From the NCBI RefSeq assembly GCF_016925675.1, contig NZ_CP070507.1:185869-249868 (forward strand): a DNA stretch of 64,000 bases. The letters run 5' to 3'. The stretch's first letter is position 1, and every line of letters starts with the position of its first letter. The notes under the pieces are model-generated. The model did no database searches, was not told the DNA's origin, and saw only the letters and a list, made by a program, of their open reading frames with translations. Made by a program: the position numbers and the translations under genes. Origin of the DNA: Pseudomonas hygromyciniae. GTDB lineage: Bacteria; Pseudomonadota; Gammaproteobacteria; Pseudomonadales; Pseudomonadaceae. Positions 43,481 through 52,990 of the stretch are shown here, one piece after another.

Positions 43481-43572
43481 CACGATAACTGAGCTTATCG
43501 TGGCTTAGCTGGCGGTCTCACCGGGCTTAGCTATTCTGTACTTAAACCGATGTATTACGTTGTCCGTAATAC
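43481..43572. promoter_or_regulatory. Candidate resolution site (rst) between tnpS and tnpT
   Basis: Two perfect dyads are visible: CACGATAA-CTGAGC-TTATCGTG (43481-43502) and GTATTACG-TTGTC-CGTAATAC (43552-43572). The first has the look of a tyrosine recombinase core site with a 6-bp spacer; the second lies just upstream of tnpT and may be the TnpT-binding site or operator. Confidence 0.75.
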
Positions 43573-43596
43573 GGTACGAAAAAATCCGAGGTAGTG

Positions 43597-44634
43597 ATGG
43601 CCCGTTCTGGCGTCCTTTATGTGCATGTCGCCCAGGCGGCGGCCCGGCTCGTGGCCGCGGGCCACAGCCCGACGATCGACCGCATCCGCGCCGACCTGGG
43701 CGGGACCGGCAGCAAAAGCACGATTGCCCCCTTGTTAAAACGCTGGAAAAGCGCGCATCCCGGCACGGTCGCGCAGGCCGAACTGGGATTGCCGGCGGAG
43801 CTCGTCCTGGCGGTGAAAGGGGTGTACGAAAAAGTTCAGGCGGATGCGGTCCTGCAAGTCGAGCAGGCTGAGCAGATTCATCAGGCCGCCACCGCGGCAT
43901 TGCAGGAGCAGTTGCAACAAGCTTTCGTGGAGCACGACGCGTTACTCACCGTTCAGGCGCAACAGGCCCAGGCGTTTATTGAGGCAAACGCGCGCATCCA
44001 GGTGCTGGCTGAAACTGTGCACCGTCAGGAGATTGCTCTAGCGAGCCTGGGCAGTGAGAAGCTCGGATTCGAACAGCGCCTGACTGATCGCGCCTGCGAG
44101 GTGGCCTCACTGACCCAACAACTGCAGCAAGCGCAGGTGCAATCTGAGCATTACCAGGTATCGGTTGCTCAGCAACGCGCCGACGAGCGCCAGAGCGCTG
44201 AACAACGCCACAATCACCTGGAACAAGAATTGAGTGCGCTCCGGCAACGCCTGCTCGCTCAGCAAGCACGTCTGGGCGAGCTGCAAGCTCAGGAACAACG
44301 CTTGGCACAAGACAACGATCGCCTACAGAGCGCCCTGCTCACGACCCAGGACTCGCTGACGCAGAGCCGCAGCGCGCATGAGCAGGCAGCGTTTCAGCTC
44401 ACCGAGCTGAAACGAATCCATCAGGCACTAGAGCAGCATCATGGCGCTAATGAGCAGCGTTTGGCTGAGAAACGGACGAGCCTGGCTGTGACCGAGAAGG
44501 AACGGAGTCTTCTGGCAGAACGCTTAACCCGAGCTGAAACCCAACTGACCGAGGTGACCACAGACAAGCAGCTCCTCCTGCAAGAGAAAGCTGTGCTGTC
44601 CAGTCAACTCGCGGAATTCAGAGCGCAGCCGTGA
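43597..44634 (+). CDS. tnpT: TnpT, KfrA-like coiled-coil resolution accessory protein
   Basis: The N-terminal ~55 residues are a KfrA_N DNA-binding domain (HVAQAAARLVAAGHSPTIDR; GTGSKSTIAPLLKRWK). The remaining ~290 are an almost continuous coiled coil rich in Q, E, A and L. In Tn4651, TnpT helps TnpS in site-specific resolution. ATG 43597 is chosen over GTG 43594 because of the GAGG spacing. The gene is intact with no frameshift. Confidence 0.88.
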   Translation: MARSGVLYVHVAQAAARLVAAGHSPTIDRIRADLGGTGSKSTIAPLLKRWKSAHPGTVAQAELGLPAELVLAVKGVYEKVQADAVLQVEQAEQIHQAATAALQEQLQQAFVEHDALLTVQAQQAQAFIEANARIQVLAETVHRQEIALASLGSEKLGFEQRLTDRACEVASLTQQLQQAQVQSEHYQVSVAQQRADERQSAEQRHNHLEQELSALRQRLLAQQARLGELQAQEQRLAQDNDRLQSALLTTQDSLTQSRSAHEQAAFQLTELKRIHQALEQHHGANEQRLAEKRTSLAVTEKERSLLAERLTRAETQLTEVTTDKQLLLQEKAVLSSQLAEFRAQP

Positions 44635-44828
44635 GCGGTCTTGTATGGCTAATGGCGCGCTCACTAGGCATGCGCCACAACGGAGCGAAAGAGGCTCGAC
44701 GCAATGGCATAAATATAGATATTTATGATCTAAGCAGTCGTCCATTTAGAAGATTGTGCCGTGCTAGAGTCCTCACGCTCACGCTCACGCCCCGCAAGCC
44801 GTAACCCAAAAGAAATCTGAGAGTAGCC

Positions 44829-45746
44829 ATGCTCGATAAACTGACCCACCTGAAACAGCTGGAGACGGAAAGTATCCACATCATTCGTGAAGTGGCCGCC
44901 GAATTCGACAACCCGGTGATGCTCTACTCCATTGGTAAAGACTCCGCCGTGATGCTGCATCTGGCACGCAAGGCATTCTTTCCCGGCAAGCTGCCGTTCC
45001 CCGTGCTGCATGTCGATACCACATGGAAATTTCAGGAAATGTACCGTTTTCGCGCAAAGATGACTGCCGAGATGGGGCTGGATTTACTGGTGCACATTAA
45101 CCAGGACGGTGTGGCGCAGAACATCAACCCCTTCACCCACGGCAGCGCCAAGCACACCGACATCATGAAGACCGAGGGCTTGAAGCAGGCCCTGGACAAG
45201 TATGGTTTCGATGCCGCCTTCGGCGGTGCCCGTCGCGATGAAGAGAAATCCCGCGCCAAGGAACGCGTGTACTCGTTCCGCGACAGCAAGCACCGCTGGG
45301 ACCCGAAGAACCAGCGCCCCGAGCTGTGGAACGTCTACAACGGCAAGGTCAAGAAGGGCGAGTCGATCCGTGTGTTCCCGCTGTCCAACTGGACCGAGCT
45401 GGACATCTGGCAGTACATCTACCTGGAGCAGATCCCGATCGTGCCGCTGTACTTCGCCGCCGAGCGCGAAGTGATCGAGAAGAACGGCACGCTGATCATG
45501 ATCGACGACGAGCGCATCCTCGAGCACCTGTCGGACGAGGAGAAAGCCCGTATCACCAAGAAAATGGTGCGTTTCCGCACCCTCGGCTGCTACCCGCTGA
45601 CCGGCGCGGTGGAGTCCACTGCGACCACGCTGACCGACATCATTCAGGAAATGCTCCTGACCCGTACTTCCGAGCGTCAGGGCCGCGTCATCGATCACGA
45701 TGGGGCCGGTTCCATGGAAGAGAAAAAACGTCAGGGCTATTTCTAA
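44829..45746 (+). CDS. cysD: CysD, sulfate adenylyltransferase subunit 2
   Basis: CysD forms APS from sulfate and ATP together with the GTPase CysN. The 305-aa protein has the PP-loop [20 protein letters not shown] (residues about 30-50), the conserved [19 protein letters not shown] segment and the C-terminal [10 protein letters not shown] ending; all are diagnostic and intact. It lies 13 bp upstream of cysNC. A chromosomal copy is expected in any pseudomonad, so this is a second copy carried by the transposon. A triple CTCACG repeat (44774-44793) lies in the leader. Confidence 0.93.
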   Translation: MLDKLTHLKQLETESIHIIREVAAEFDNPVMLYSIGKDSAVMLHLARKAFFPGKLPFPVLHVDTTWKFQEMYRFRAKMTAEMGLDLLVHINQDGVAQNINPFTHGSAKHTDIMKTEGLKQALDKYGFDAAFGGARRDEEKSRAKERVYSFRDSKHRWDPKNQRPELWNVYNGKVKKGESIRVFPLSNWTELDIWQYIYLEQIPIVPLYFAAEREVIEKNGTLIMIDDERILEHLSDEEKARITKKMVRFRTLGCYPLTGAVESTATTLTDIIQEMLLTRTSERQGRVIDHDGAGSMEEKKRQGYF

Positions 45747-45759
45747 GCAGGGGGTTAAT

Positions 45760-47695
45760 ATGTCGCACCAATCCGATCTGATCAGCGAAGACATCCTCGC
45801 CTACCTGGCCCAGCACGAGCGCAAGGAATTGTTGCGTTTCCTCACCTGCGGCAACGTCGACGACGGCAAGAGCACCCTGATCGGCCGCCTGCTGCACGAC
45901 TCGAAGATGATCTACGAAGACCATCTGGAAGCCATCACCCGTGACTCGAAGAAAGTCGGCACCACCGGTGATGATATCGACCTGGCATTGCTGGTCGACG
46001 GTCTGCAGGCCGAGCGCGAGCAGGGCATCACCATCGACGTGGCGTACCGCTACTTCAGCACCGCCAGGCGCAAATTTATCATCGCCGACACCCCCCGGCC
46101 ATGAGCAGTACACCCGCAATATGGCCACCGGTGCTTCCACCTGCGACCTGGCGATCATCCTGATCGACGCCCGCTACGGCGTGCAGACCCAGACCAAGCG
46201 CCACAGCTTTATCGCCAGCCTGTTGGGCATCAAACACATCGTTGTGGCCATCAACAAGATGGACCTCAAGGGCTTCGATCAGGGCGTGTTCGAGCAGATC
46301 AAGGCCGATTACCTGCAGTTCGCCGAGGGCATTTCGCTCAAGCCGAGCTCGCTGCACTTCGTGCCGATGTCGGCGCTGAAGGGCGACAACGTGGTGAACA
46401 AGAGCGAGCGTTCGCCTTGGTACACCGGCCAGTCGCTGATGGAAATCCTCGAGACCGTGGAAGTCGCCGGTGACCGTAATTTCACCGATCTGCGTTTCCC
46501 GGTGCAGTACGTCAACCGTCCGAACCTGAACTTCCGTGGTTTTGCCGGCACCCTGGCCAGCGGCATCGTGCGCAAGGGCGACGAAGTTATCGCCCTGCCG
46601 TCGGGCAAGGGCAGCAAGGTCAAATCCATCGTCACCTACGAAGGTGAGCTGGAGCAGGCCGGTCCGGGTCAGGCGATCACCATCACCCTGGAAGATGAGA
46701 TCGACGTATCGCGCGGCGACATGCTGGTGCATGGCGACAACCGCCCGCAGGTGGTCGATAGCTTCGACGCCATGCTGGTGTGGATGGCCGAGGAGCCGAT
46801 GCTGCCGGGCAAGAAGTACGACATCAAATGCGCCACCAGCTACGTGCCGGGCTCGATTGCCAGCATCAATCACCGGGTCGAGGTGAATACCCTGGAAGAG
46901 GGCGCGGCGAGCAGCCTGCAGTTCAACGAAATCGGCCAGGTGCGCATCGCTCTGGATGCACCGATCGCGCTGGACGGCTACGCGCATAACCGCACCACCG
47001 GCTCCTTTATCGTCATCGATCGCCTGACCAATGGCACCGTCGGTGCCGGTATGATCATCGCCGAACCAGTAGGTGCTCAGGGTTCTGGCGGCCATCACGG
47101 CAAGCTGACTCACGTTTCCACCGAAGAGCGCGTCAGCCGTTTCGGTCAGCAGCCCGCCACCGTGCTGTTCAGCGGCCTGTCCGGCGCTGGCAAGAGCACC
47201 CTGGCTTACTCCGTGGAGCGCAAGCTGTTCGATATGGGTCGTGCGGTCTATGTCCTGGATGGCCAGAACCTGCGTCATGACCTGAACAAGGGCCTGCCGC
47301 AGGACCGTGCCGGGCGTACCGAGAACTGGCGTCGTGCCGCCCACGTGGCGCGTCAGTTCAACGAAGCTGGCCTGCTGACCCTGGCCGCGTTCGTCGCCCC
47401 CGGATGCCGAAGACCGTGAGCAGGCCAAGGCGCTGATCGGTGCCGAGCGTCTGATCACCGTGTATGTGCAGGCTTCGCCGCAAGTCTGCTCCGAGCGTGA
47501 CCCGCAAGGCCTGTACGCAGCTGGTGTCGACAATATCCCGGGTGAGTCCTTCCCCCTATGACGTGCCGCTGAATGCCGATCTGGTGATCGACACGCAGAG
47601 CCTGTCGGTGGAAGAAGGCGTCAAGCAGGTGTTGGCGCTGCTACGTTCGCGCGGGGGTCATCGGATCAACACACCTTCTGGATCAAACCGTGTAA
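45760..47695 (+). pseudogene. cysNC: CysNC (sulfate adenylyltransferase subunit 1 / APS kinase), frameshifted
   Basis: Fusion of the GTPase CysN ([42 protein letters not shown]) and an APS kinase domain ([32 protein letters not shown]). Four single-base insertions break it: six C instead of five at 46091-46096 (inside DTPGHE), five C instead of four at 47397-47401 and 47552-47556, and five G instead of four at 47653-47657. Removing them gives a full-length protein. It forms an operon with cysD. If the insertions are real, CysD here lacks its partner; if sequencing errors, the pair works. Confidence 0.85.
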
Positions 47696-47718
47696 AAGAC
47701 CGACAAAAGGCATTCAGC

Positions 47719-47745
47719 AAATGGCTCGACGTGTTCGAGCCATTT
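47719..47745 (+). terminator. Rho-independent terminator after cysNC
   Basis: AAATGGCTCGA pairs perfectly with TCGAGCCATTT around a 5-nt loop, followed by GCTTTTCCCC. It separates the cysD-cysNC operon from the next unit. The ~220 bp up to the nhaR stop hold nothing recognisable. Confidence 0.85.
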
Positions 47746-47964
47746 GCTTTTCCCCTTGAGCAACGAACAATCACTGATCCTCGCCCAACGTATTGACTGA
47801 TCGTTCGGGATCGTAGGCCTCTAGAGTCAGGTTTACTTCCGTACAGGCGCTCTTCAATGTTGCAAAAAGTTCGTGTCGCCTTTTGATATCGAGCCAGACA
47901 CACGACAGAAACTCGCGCTGAGGGAGCGTGAGCTAAAGCGAACACCACACTCAAGAACACCACG

Positions 47965-48876
47965 CTACCGAACAGGATCGCCTTCGACGAACAAGGATTG
48001 CTTCGCCGCCTCACTAACCGCCACGACGGCGGGATGGGTCAGTCTGCGCTCAATGGAGATTGCGTAGTAGCGCACCATGACCTCATGGGCGCAGCCTATG
48101 ACCTCGACCCCATACTGATCCCCAATTTCATTGCTCAGTATTGCCGGCGCAGGGAAAATGCCGGCACCGGCCTTGCCGAAGGCTTTCATCAGTGCGCTGT
48201 CGTCGAACTTACCGATGATGTGTGGCTGGATCTGTTGCTCGTTAAACCAGCGCGTCAGCGGTGCCTGCACCGCCACCTTATCTCCCGGAAGTAAAAAAGG
48301 GGCACCGTCCAGGGAGCGCGGAAAAGTCGATCGGTAGCGCGCGGCCAGTTCCGGCACCGCATAAAAGGCGACGGTGCATCGCCCCAGCTCGTGGTTATAG
48401 CCTTTCACCCCCAGCTCGGAGGGCAACGGCCGATCAGCGATCACCAGGTCGAGTTGGTGGATGGCCAGTTCTGCGAACAATCGCTCTAACTTGTCCTCGT
48501 AGCATATGAGACGCACAGGCTCTGCGAGTGCCATTGCTGGTGCCAACAACTGATAGGCGAGCGATTTGGGCACGGCGTCGGCAACCCCCACCCGAAACGA
48601 CTGTTCTCCGCTGCCGGCACCACTGCGTAACGATTGTTCGAGTTCGTTGCCTATCTGGAAGATCTCGTCGGCATGGGACAGCGCCAGTTTTCCCGCAGAC
48701 GTCAGTTCGAGACGCCTACCAATACGGCGGAACAGATCCGTGCCCAATGAACGCTCAAGCTCGGCGAGCTGACCACTAATCGTCTGGGGAGTGAGATGCA
48801 GCCGTTCGGCGGCACGCGTGATGCTTCCGGCCTTAGCGACGTTCCAAAAATAGTGAAGCTGTTTGTAGTTCAGCAT
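47965..48876 (-). CDS. NhaR-like LysR-family regulator
   Basis: A 303-aa LysR-type protein. Its HTH reads YKQLHYFWNVAKAGSITRAA, then LHLTPQTISGQLAELE; the HYFW and LTPQTISGQ words are typical of NhaR rather than most LysR proteins. NhaR activates the Na+/H+ antiporter gene nhaA in response to Na+ and alkaline conditions. No antiporter is nearby; the divergent long operon starting at hpf is the probable target. The 124-bp divergent gap holds AT-rich near-palindromes suitable for LysR binding. Confidence 0.8.
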   Translation of the reverse strand: MLNYKQLHYFWNVAKAGSITRAAERLHLTPQTISGQLAELERSLGTDLFRRIGRRLELTSAGKLALSHADEIFQIGNELEQSLRSGAGSGEQSFRVGVADAVPKSLAYQLLAPAMALAEPVRLICYEDKLERLFAELAIHQLDLVIADRPLPSELGVKGYNHELGRCTVAFYAVPELAARYRSTFPRSLDGAPFLLPGDKVAVQAPLTRWFNEQQIQPHIIGKFDDSALMKAFGKAGAGIFPAPAILSNEIGDQYGVEVIGCAHEVMVRYYAISIERRLTHPAVVAVSEAAKQSLFVEGDPVR

Positions 48877-49000
48877 GGGCAGTGAGGCTCACTATCAGTC
48901 TGTGGCGAATTAATCGCAAAGAATAATCTGCTTTTCTTGATGCAGAAGCAAACCTAGGATTACCCCATGTAACCCCGCATTGGGGTTAAAGGAGTATGGG
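48877..49000. promoter_or_regulatory. Divergent nhaR/hpf promoter region with leader dyad
   Basis: The first ~80 bp contain the AT-rich block GAATTAATCGCAAAGAATAA, a possible LysR-type site (T-N11-A spacings occur). AACCCC-GCATT-GGGGTT (48971-48987) is a perfect small hairpin immediately before the AAAGGAG of hpf and could affect translation. Confidence 0.5.
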
Positions 49001-49324
49001 ATGCAAATCGACATCCAGACCCGCGATATCACGCTGACCGAGGAGTTGCGTGCCCATGTAGAGCGACGGTTGCAGTTCGCCCTAAGTCGCTTTCAGGATC
49101 AGGGGCTGCTGATCACCGTCTGCCTGTCCGGCGTGAGCGGGGGCAGCGGGGAGGATCGCCACTGTTACCTGCAAATTCGTGCCGAGGGCTGCCCCGATGT
49201 CTCCATCGAAGACACCGAGGCAGACCTCTATATCGCGATCAATCGCGCAGTGGAGCGCGCCGGACGAATGCTGGAGCGCCAGTGGCAGTGTGCCCACAAT
49301 CATTTGAATGGCCCGTTTCAGTGA
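49001..49324 (+). CDS. hpf: Ribosome hibernation factor, HPF/RaiA family
   Basis: The 107-aa protein (MQIDIQTRDITLTEELRAHV) has the HPF/YfiA fold pattern: initial beta strand, long helix (ERRLQFALSRFQ), strands, and the second helix (DLYIAINRAVERAGRMLERQ) with DVSIEDTEADLYIAI, the family signature. It is the short form without the C-terminal dimerisation domain. HPF inactivates ribosomes in stress or stationary phase. It is the first gene of the cargo operon divergent from nhaR. ATG 49001 is chosen with AAAGGAG upstream; the TTG at 48980 is inside the leader hairpin. Confidence 0.85.
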   Translation: MQIDIQTRDITLTEELRAHVERRLQFALSRFQDQGLLITVCLSGVSGGSGEDRHCYLQIRAEGCPDVSIEDTEADLYIAINRAVERAGRMLERQWQCAHNHLNGPFQ

Positions 49325-49331
49325 GGTTGAT

Positions 49332-49955
49332 ATGAGTGGATTTGATAGGCCTGGATTTCTTGCGCAAGTGGCATTGAGTTTTAAGCGAATACGGGCGCGC
49401 ACCTGGCTGATTCTGGCGGCGGTGATGCTTGCTTTAATCGGCCTGCTGGTTTGGGCTGGCATTGCGCTCCTGTCCTGGTTGTGGACTCAGGGGTCGGTCG
49501 TGACCGACGCGGGCAAGCGTTTCGCCGGTGACGCCATGACCCAGGTCGAACAGGTTGCGCCCGGGCTGCGAGAGCAGGCCGAGCAGTGGGTGCCTGCGGG
49601 GGTGAAGGAACAGGCAGGCAAGTGGTTGCCAGGGCTAGGCACGGATCTGCCAGCGAATGACGTCAGTGGCAACGACGTCGGGCCAGTGTCGCGTTTCCCC
49701 GGCTTGGTGCGCAGCCACTTTGCGCGCGACGGGCAGACCGTCGAGGTGCGCTACGCAGGGGGCGCGCCATTCGAAGCGGTGTTGGCGCACTACGTCGCAG
49801 GCTTCGCCGCAGCCGGGTATGCCCAAGAGGTGATGTCCGCTACCACCGAGGGCGAGCAACACCGCTTCAGTCGTGGCGAGGAATCTATCGACCTCTCACT
49901 GCTGCGTCACCGCAGTGGCCAGGTAGAGGTTCGTTTGAAACTGTCGTCACCGTGA
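49332..49955 (+). CDS. Membrane-anchored protein of unknown function, 207 aa
   Basis: ATG 49332 (MSGFDRPGFLAQ) follows GAGGTTG, 8 bp after hpf. One strong membrane helix (LILAAVMLALIGLLVWAGIA) near residues 29-55 is followed by an amphipathic region with AGKRFAGDAMTQVEQVAPGL repeats and a C-terminal beta-rich domain. No family is recognised. The gene is intact and in the cargo operon between hpf and terC. Confidence 0.55.
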   Translation: MSGFDRPGFLAQVALSFKRIRARTWLILAAVMLALIGLLVWAGIALLSWLWTQGSVVTDAGKRFAGDAMTQVEQVAPGLREQAEQWVPAGVKEQAGKWLPGLGTDLPANDVSGNDVGPVSRFPGLVRSHFARDGQTVEVRYAGGAPFEAVLAHYVAGFAAAGYAQEVMSATTEGEQHRFSRGEESIDLSLLRHRSGQVEVRLKLSSP

Positions 49956-50017
49956 TTTTTGAGGTGCTCTATGCGATGCGCGAAAGCCCTCTTTGAAAAA
50001 CAACCCAGGACTTTGAT

Positions 50018-50977
50018 ATGAGCCCTACTATCTCCATCGGCGAACCCTGGATGTGGGCCGTCTTCATCGCTTTCGTTCTGATCATGCTGGCGCTGGATCT
50101 GTTCGTGTTCGGCGGCAACAAGGCGCACAAGGTGAGCGTCAAGGAAGCGGGTGCCTGGACGCTGGCCTGGGTGAGTCTCGCGCTCGCGTTCGGCGTCGGC
50201 CTGTGGTGGCATTTGAACGGCACGGTGGGGCCGGAGATCGCCGACCAGAAGGCGCTGGAATTTCTCACCGGCTATCTGATCGAGTGGTCGCTATCGGTGG
50301 ACAACGTGTTTGTCTTCCTGCTGATCTTCACGGCCTTCCACGTCCCAGCCGAATACCAGCGCCGGGTGCTCATCTACGGTGTGCTCGGTGCCATTGTCAT
50401 GCGCGCCATCATGATCCTCGCCGGAGCCTGGGTGGTGCGCGAGTATTCCTGGGTGCTCTATATCTTCGGTGCCTTCCTACTGATCACCGGCATACGCATG
50501 CTGGTCATGGCGGAGAAAGTGCCCGATCTGGAGCAGAACCCGGTTCTCAAGTTCGCGCGCCGGCATCTGCGCATTACCGAAGACTATCACGGCGAAAAAT
50601 TCAGCGTGCTCAAGGATGGCGTGCGCTATGTCACGCCGCTGTTCCTGGTGCTGATCATGATCGAGGTCACCGACCTGGTGTTCGCGGTGGATTCCATTCC
50701 AGCCATCTTCGCCATCACCACCGACCCCTTCATCGTCTTCACCTCCAACATCTTCGCCATCATGGGCCTGCGCGCGCTGTATTTCCTACTCGCTGACGTG
50801 GCGGATCGTTTCCATCTACTGAAATACGGCCTGGCCATGGTGCTCACCTTCATCGGTGCCAAGATGCTGATCGCGCCCTGGTATCACGTACCGGTGCAGG
50901 CTTCGCTCGGCATCGTCGTGATCTTGATCGGCTCGAGCGTAATTGCCAGTTTGGTCGCCACGCGCAGAGCAAACTGA
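50018..50977 (+). CDS. TerC/Alx-family integral membrane protein
   Basis: A 319-aa protein with 8-9 membrane helices. Conserved acidic intramembrane residues occur in MLALDLFVFGG, SLSVDNVFVFLLIFTAF and EVTDLVFAVDSIPAIFAITT, all hallmarks of TerC/Alx (manganese export and alkaline response in E. coli Alx; tellurite-linked in TerC). No tellurite genes are nearby, so Alx-like Mn2+/pH function is more likely. Intact; ATG 50018 with AGGA upstream. In the operon it sits with NhaR and the bicarbonate importer, fitting an alkaline-stress role. Confidence 0.88.
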   Translation: MSPTISIGEPWMWAVFIAFVLIMLALDLFVFGGNKAHKVSVKEAGAWTLAWVSLALAFGVGLWWHLNGTVGPEIADQKALEFLTGYLIEWSLSVDNVFVFLLIFTAFHVPAEYQRRVLIYGVLGAIVMRAIMILAGAWVVREYSWVLYIFGAFLLITGIRMLVMAEKVPDLEQNPVLKFARRHLRITEDYHGEKFSVLKDGVRYVTPLFLVLIMIEVTDLVFAVDSIPAIFAITTDPFIVFTSNIFAIMGLRALYFLLADVADRFHLLKYGLAMVLTFIGAKMLIAPWYHVPVQASLGIVVILIGSSVIASLVATRRAN

Positions 50978-50978
50978 T

Positions 50979-51833
50979 ATGCACTTTACCCACCATCTCT
51001 ACCGGGGTCAGCGCGTCGCGCTGCTCACCCAGCACGGCAAGGAAAAGGTGCTCGCGCCAGTGCTGGAACTCGCGCTCGGTTGCAGGGTGGAGCTTGTCAC
51101 CGGGTATGACACCGACCTGTTAGGTACCTTCACCCGCGACATCCCCCGTGCTGGTTCGCAGATAGAAGCTGTGCGCCAGAAGGCGCGTATCGGCATGCAG
51201 ATTTCCGGACTGCCACTGGGGCTTGCCAGCGAAGGCTCCTTTGGCCCTGATCCGTTCGCGGGAATGTTTCCCTGGAACATGGAATTGCTGATTTTCATAG
51301 ACGATATCCGCGCAATCGAGGTGGTCGGCGTCGCCCAGGGCAATGCAAAGAGCGCCCACCTGCTGACGGCCAGCTGGGCTGAGGCCGAATCCTTCGCCCA
51401 CCAAACGGGATTTCCCGAGCACCATCTGGTGCTGCGTCCTGACAGCGAGGCCGATCCGCGTATTCGCAAAGGCATCGCCTCTTGGGCGACGCTGGAGGCC
51501 GCCTTTGCCTGGGCGCGGGAGCAATCGGCCAGCGGCAGGGTTTTTCTCGAAACCGACGGGCGCGCCCATGCCAATCCCACGCGTATGGAGAATATCCGCC
51601 GTGCGGCTGAGGATCTGGCAAAAAAGCTCTGCTCGCTGTGTCCAGCCTGCAGTACGCCGGGGTTCTGGATCGTCGAGCGCGTGCCTGGGCTGCGTTGTAC
51701 GGACTGTGATGCGCCGACCCGCGAAACCCGCGCCGAGGTTCATGGATGCCTCAAGTGCGCGCATCGCGAGACCCGCGAGCGCACCGACCGGCAATACGCC
51801 GATCCGCGCTATTGCGACTACTGCAATCCCTGA
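50979..51833 (+). CDS. DUF6671-like protein with C-terminal zinc ribbons, 284 aa
   Basis: The N-terminal ~200 residues ([53 protein letters not shown]) fit, from memory, the DUF6671 family; the C terminus has three CxxC pairs (CPAC, CTDC, CLKC) and ends YCDYCNP, suggesting rubredoxin-like or zinc-ribbon modules. Function unknown. The start at 50979 ([10 protein letters not shown]) is one base after the terC stop, so co-translation is likely. Intact. Confidence 0.6.
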   Translation: MHFTHHLYRGQRVALLTQHGKEKVLAPVLELALGCRVELVTGYDTDLLGTFTRDIPRAGSQIEAVRQKARIGMQISGLPLGLASEGSFGPDPFAGMFPWNMELLIFIDDIRAIEVVGVAQGNAKSAHLLTASWAEAESFAHQTGFPEHHLVLRPDSEADPRIRKGIASWATLEAAFAWAREQSASGRVFLETDGRAHANPTRMENIRRAAEDLAKKLCSLCPACSTPGFWIVERVPGLRCTDCDAPTRETRAEVHGCLKCAHRETRERTDRQYADPRYCDYCNP

Positions 51834-51843
51834 GGAGCCATCC

Positions 51844-52905
51844 ATGAGTAAGACGCGCCTGACCTTGACCCGCCCCGATGACTGGCACCTGCATCTACGC
51901 GATGGTGACGTACTGGCCTCGGTACTCCCCGACACGGCGCGGCGGTTTGCGCGCGCCATCGTCATGCCCAACCTCAAGCCGGCCGTGATAACCACGGCGC
52001 AGGCGCTGGCTTACCGCGAGCGCATCCTGGCGGCGTTGCCGGCGGGGATGTCATTCGAGCCGCTGATGACGCTCTACCTCACCGAGGCCACGCCGCCCGA
52101 GGAGATCGCACGGGCCAAGGCGAGTGGTGTCGTGCATGCGGTCAAGTATTACCCGGCCGGCGCGACGACCAACTCCTCAAGCGGTGTGAGCGACCTGAAA
52201 CGCATCTACTCGGTGCTCGCGGCAATGGAGCGGCACGACCTGCCGCTGCTTATGCACGGCGAGGTGACCTCAGCGGACGTCGACACCTTCGACCGCGAAG
52301 CGGTGTTTATCGAGCGCCATCTGGAACCACTGGTGCGTGAGTTCACCGGCCTGCGCATGGTGCTGGAGCACATCACCACCGCTACGGCCGCCGATTTCGT
52401 CAGCGAGGCCCCGGAAAACCTCGCAGCGACCATCACTGCGCACCATCTACTGCTTAACCGCAACGCGATGTTCGAGGGGGGCTTGTGGCCGCACCATTAC
52501 TGCTTGCCGCTGCTGAAACGCGAGACGCACCGTCGCGCGCTGGTTGCCGCTGCCACCGGAGGCAGCCCGAAGTTTTTTCTCGGCACCGACAGCGCGCCGC
52601 ACTCGCGTCACGCCAAGGAGTCCGCTTGCGGCTGCGCGGGCATTTATACCGCGCACGCTGCGATCGAGCTCTACGCCGAGGTCTTCGAGCAAGCTGCAGC
52701 GCTCGAGCGGCTGGAGGCGTTCGCCAGCTTCCATGGGCCTGACTTCTACCGGCTACCGCGCAACAGCGACAGCATCACCCTGGAGAAGCAGAGTTGGACT
52801 GTGCCCGAAACGGTCCGTTTCGGGAATGAAACGGGCCTACCATTGCGCGCCGGGGGAACGATTGCGTGGAGACTCATCGAAGCATTGCCTATGCAGGCGA
52901 GATGA
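51844..52905 (+). CDS. pyrC: PyrC, dihydroorotase (type II)
   Basis: The 353-aa protein has [13 protein letters not shown] near residue 10-23 (the HxH zinc motif), [16 protein letters not shown] carrying the carboxylated Lys, LMHGEVT, LEHITTA and [15 protein letters not shown], the complete set of zinc ligands and catalytic Asp of E. coli-type dihydroorotases. It cyclises carbamoyl aspartate to dihydroorotate in pyrimidine synthesis. Intact. ATG 51844 with GAGGAG upstream. As a transposon-borne extra copy it probably serves a condition where the host enzyme fails. Confidence 0.93.
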   Translation: MSKTRLTLTRPDDWHLHLRDGDVLASVLPDTARRFARAIVMPNLKPAVITTAQALAYRERILAALPAGMSFEPLMTLYLTEATPPEEIARAKASGVVHAVKYYPAGATTNSSSGVSDLKRIYSVLAAMERHDLPLLMHGEVTSADVDTFDREAVFIERHLEPLVREFTGLRMVLEHITTATAADFVSEAPENLAATITAHHLLLNRNAMFEGGLWPHHYCLPLLKRETHRRALVAAATGGSPKFFLGTDSAPHSRHAKESACGCAGIYTAHAAIELYAEVFEQAAALERLEAFASFHGPDFYRLPRNSDSITLEKQSWTVPETVRFGNETGLPLRAGGTIAWRLIEALPMQAR

Positions 52906-52990
52906 TGTGGGACGTGCTCGCTGCTAGCAGCCTGTTGAGCCAGCGCGGCATGCCTGTATGCTCGCGATAACCACTTCAAGGATTTTCGAG

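Noticed and set aside
46079..47533. 484-codon open frame on the minus strand
   Set aside because: It is antisense to cysNC. High GC and codon bias of the real gene keep the opposite strand open; the translation shows no domain, and the plus strand shows all CysN and APS-kinase motifs.
46085..47660. Programmed frameshifting in cysNC
   Set aside because: Four separate shifts without slippery heptamers or stimulatory structures, and the same kind of shift in five unrelated genes, do not fit programmed recoding.
50018..50977. Tellurite-resistance operon
   Set aside because: Only a TerC/Alx-type protein is present; terA, terB, terD, terE, terZ or tehAB are not seen.
51120..51995. 291-codon minus-strand frame
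   Set aside because: Antisense to the DUF6671-like gene and pyrC start; no motif and no start signal.
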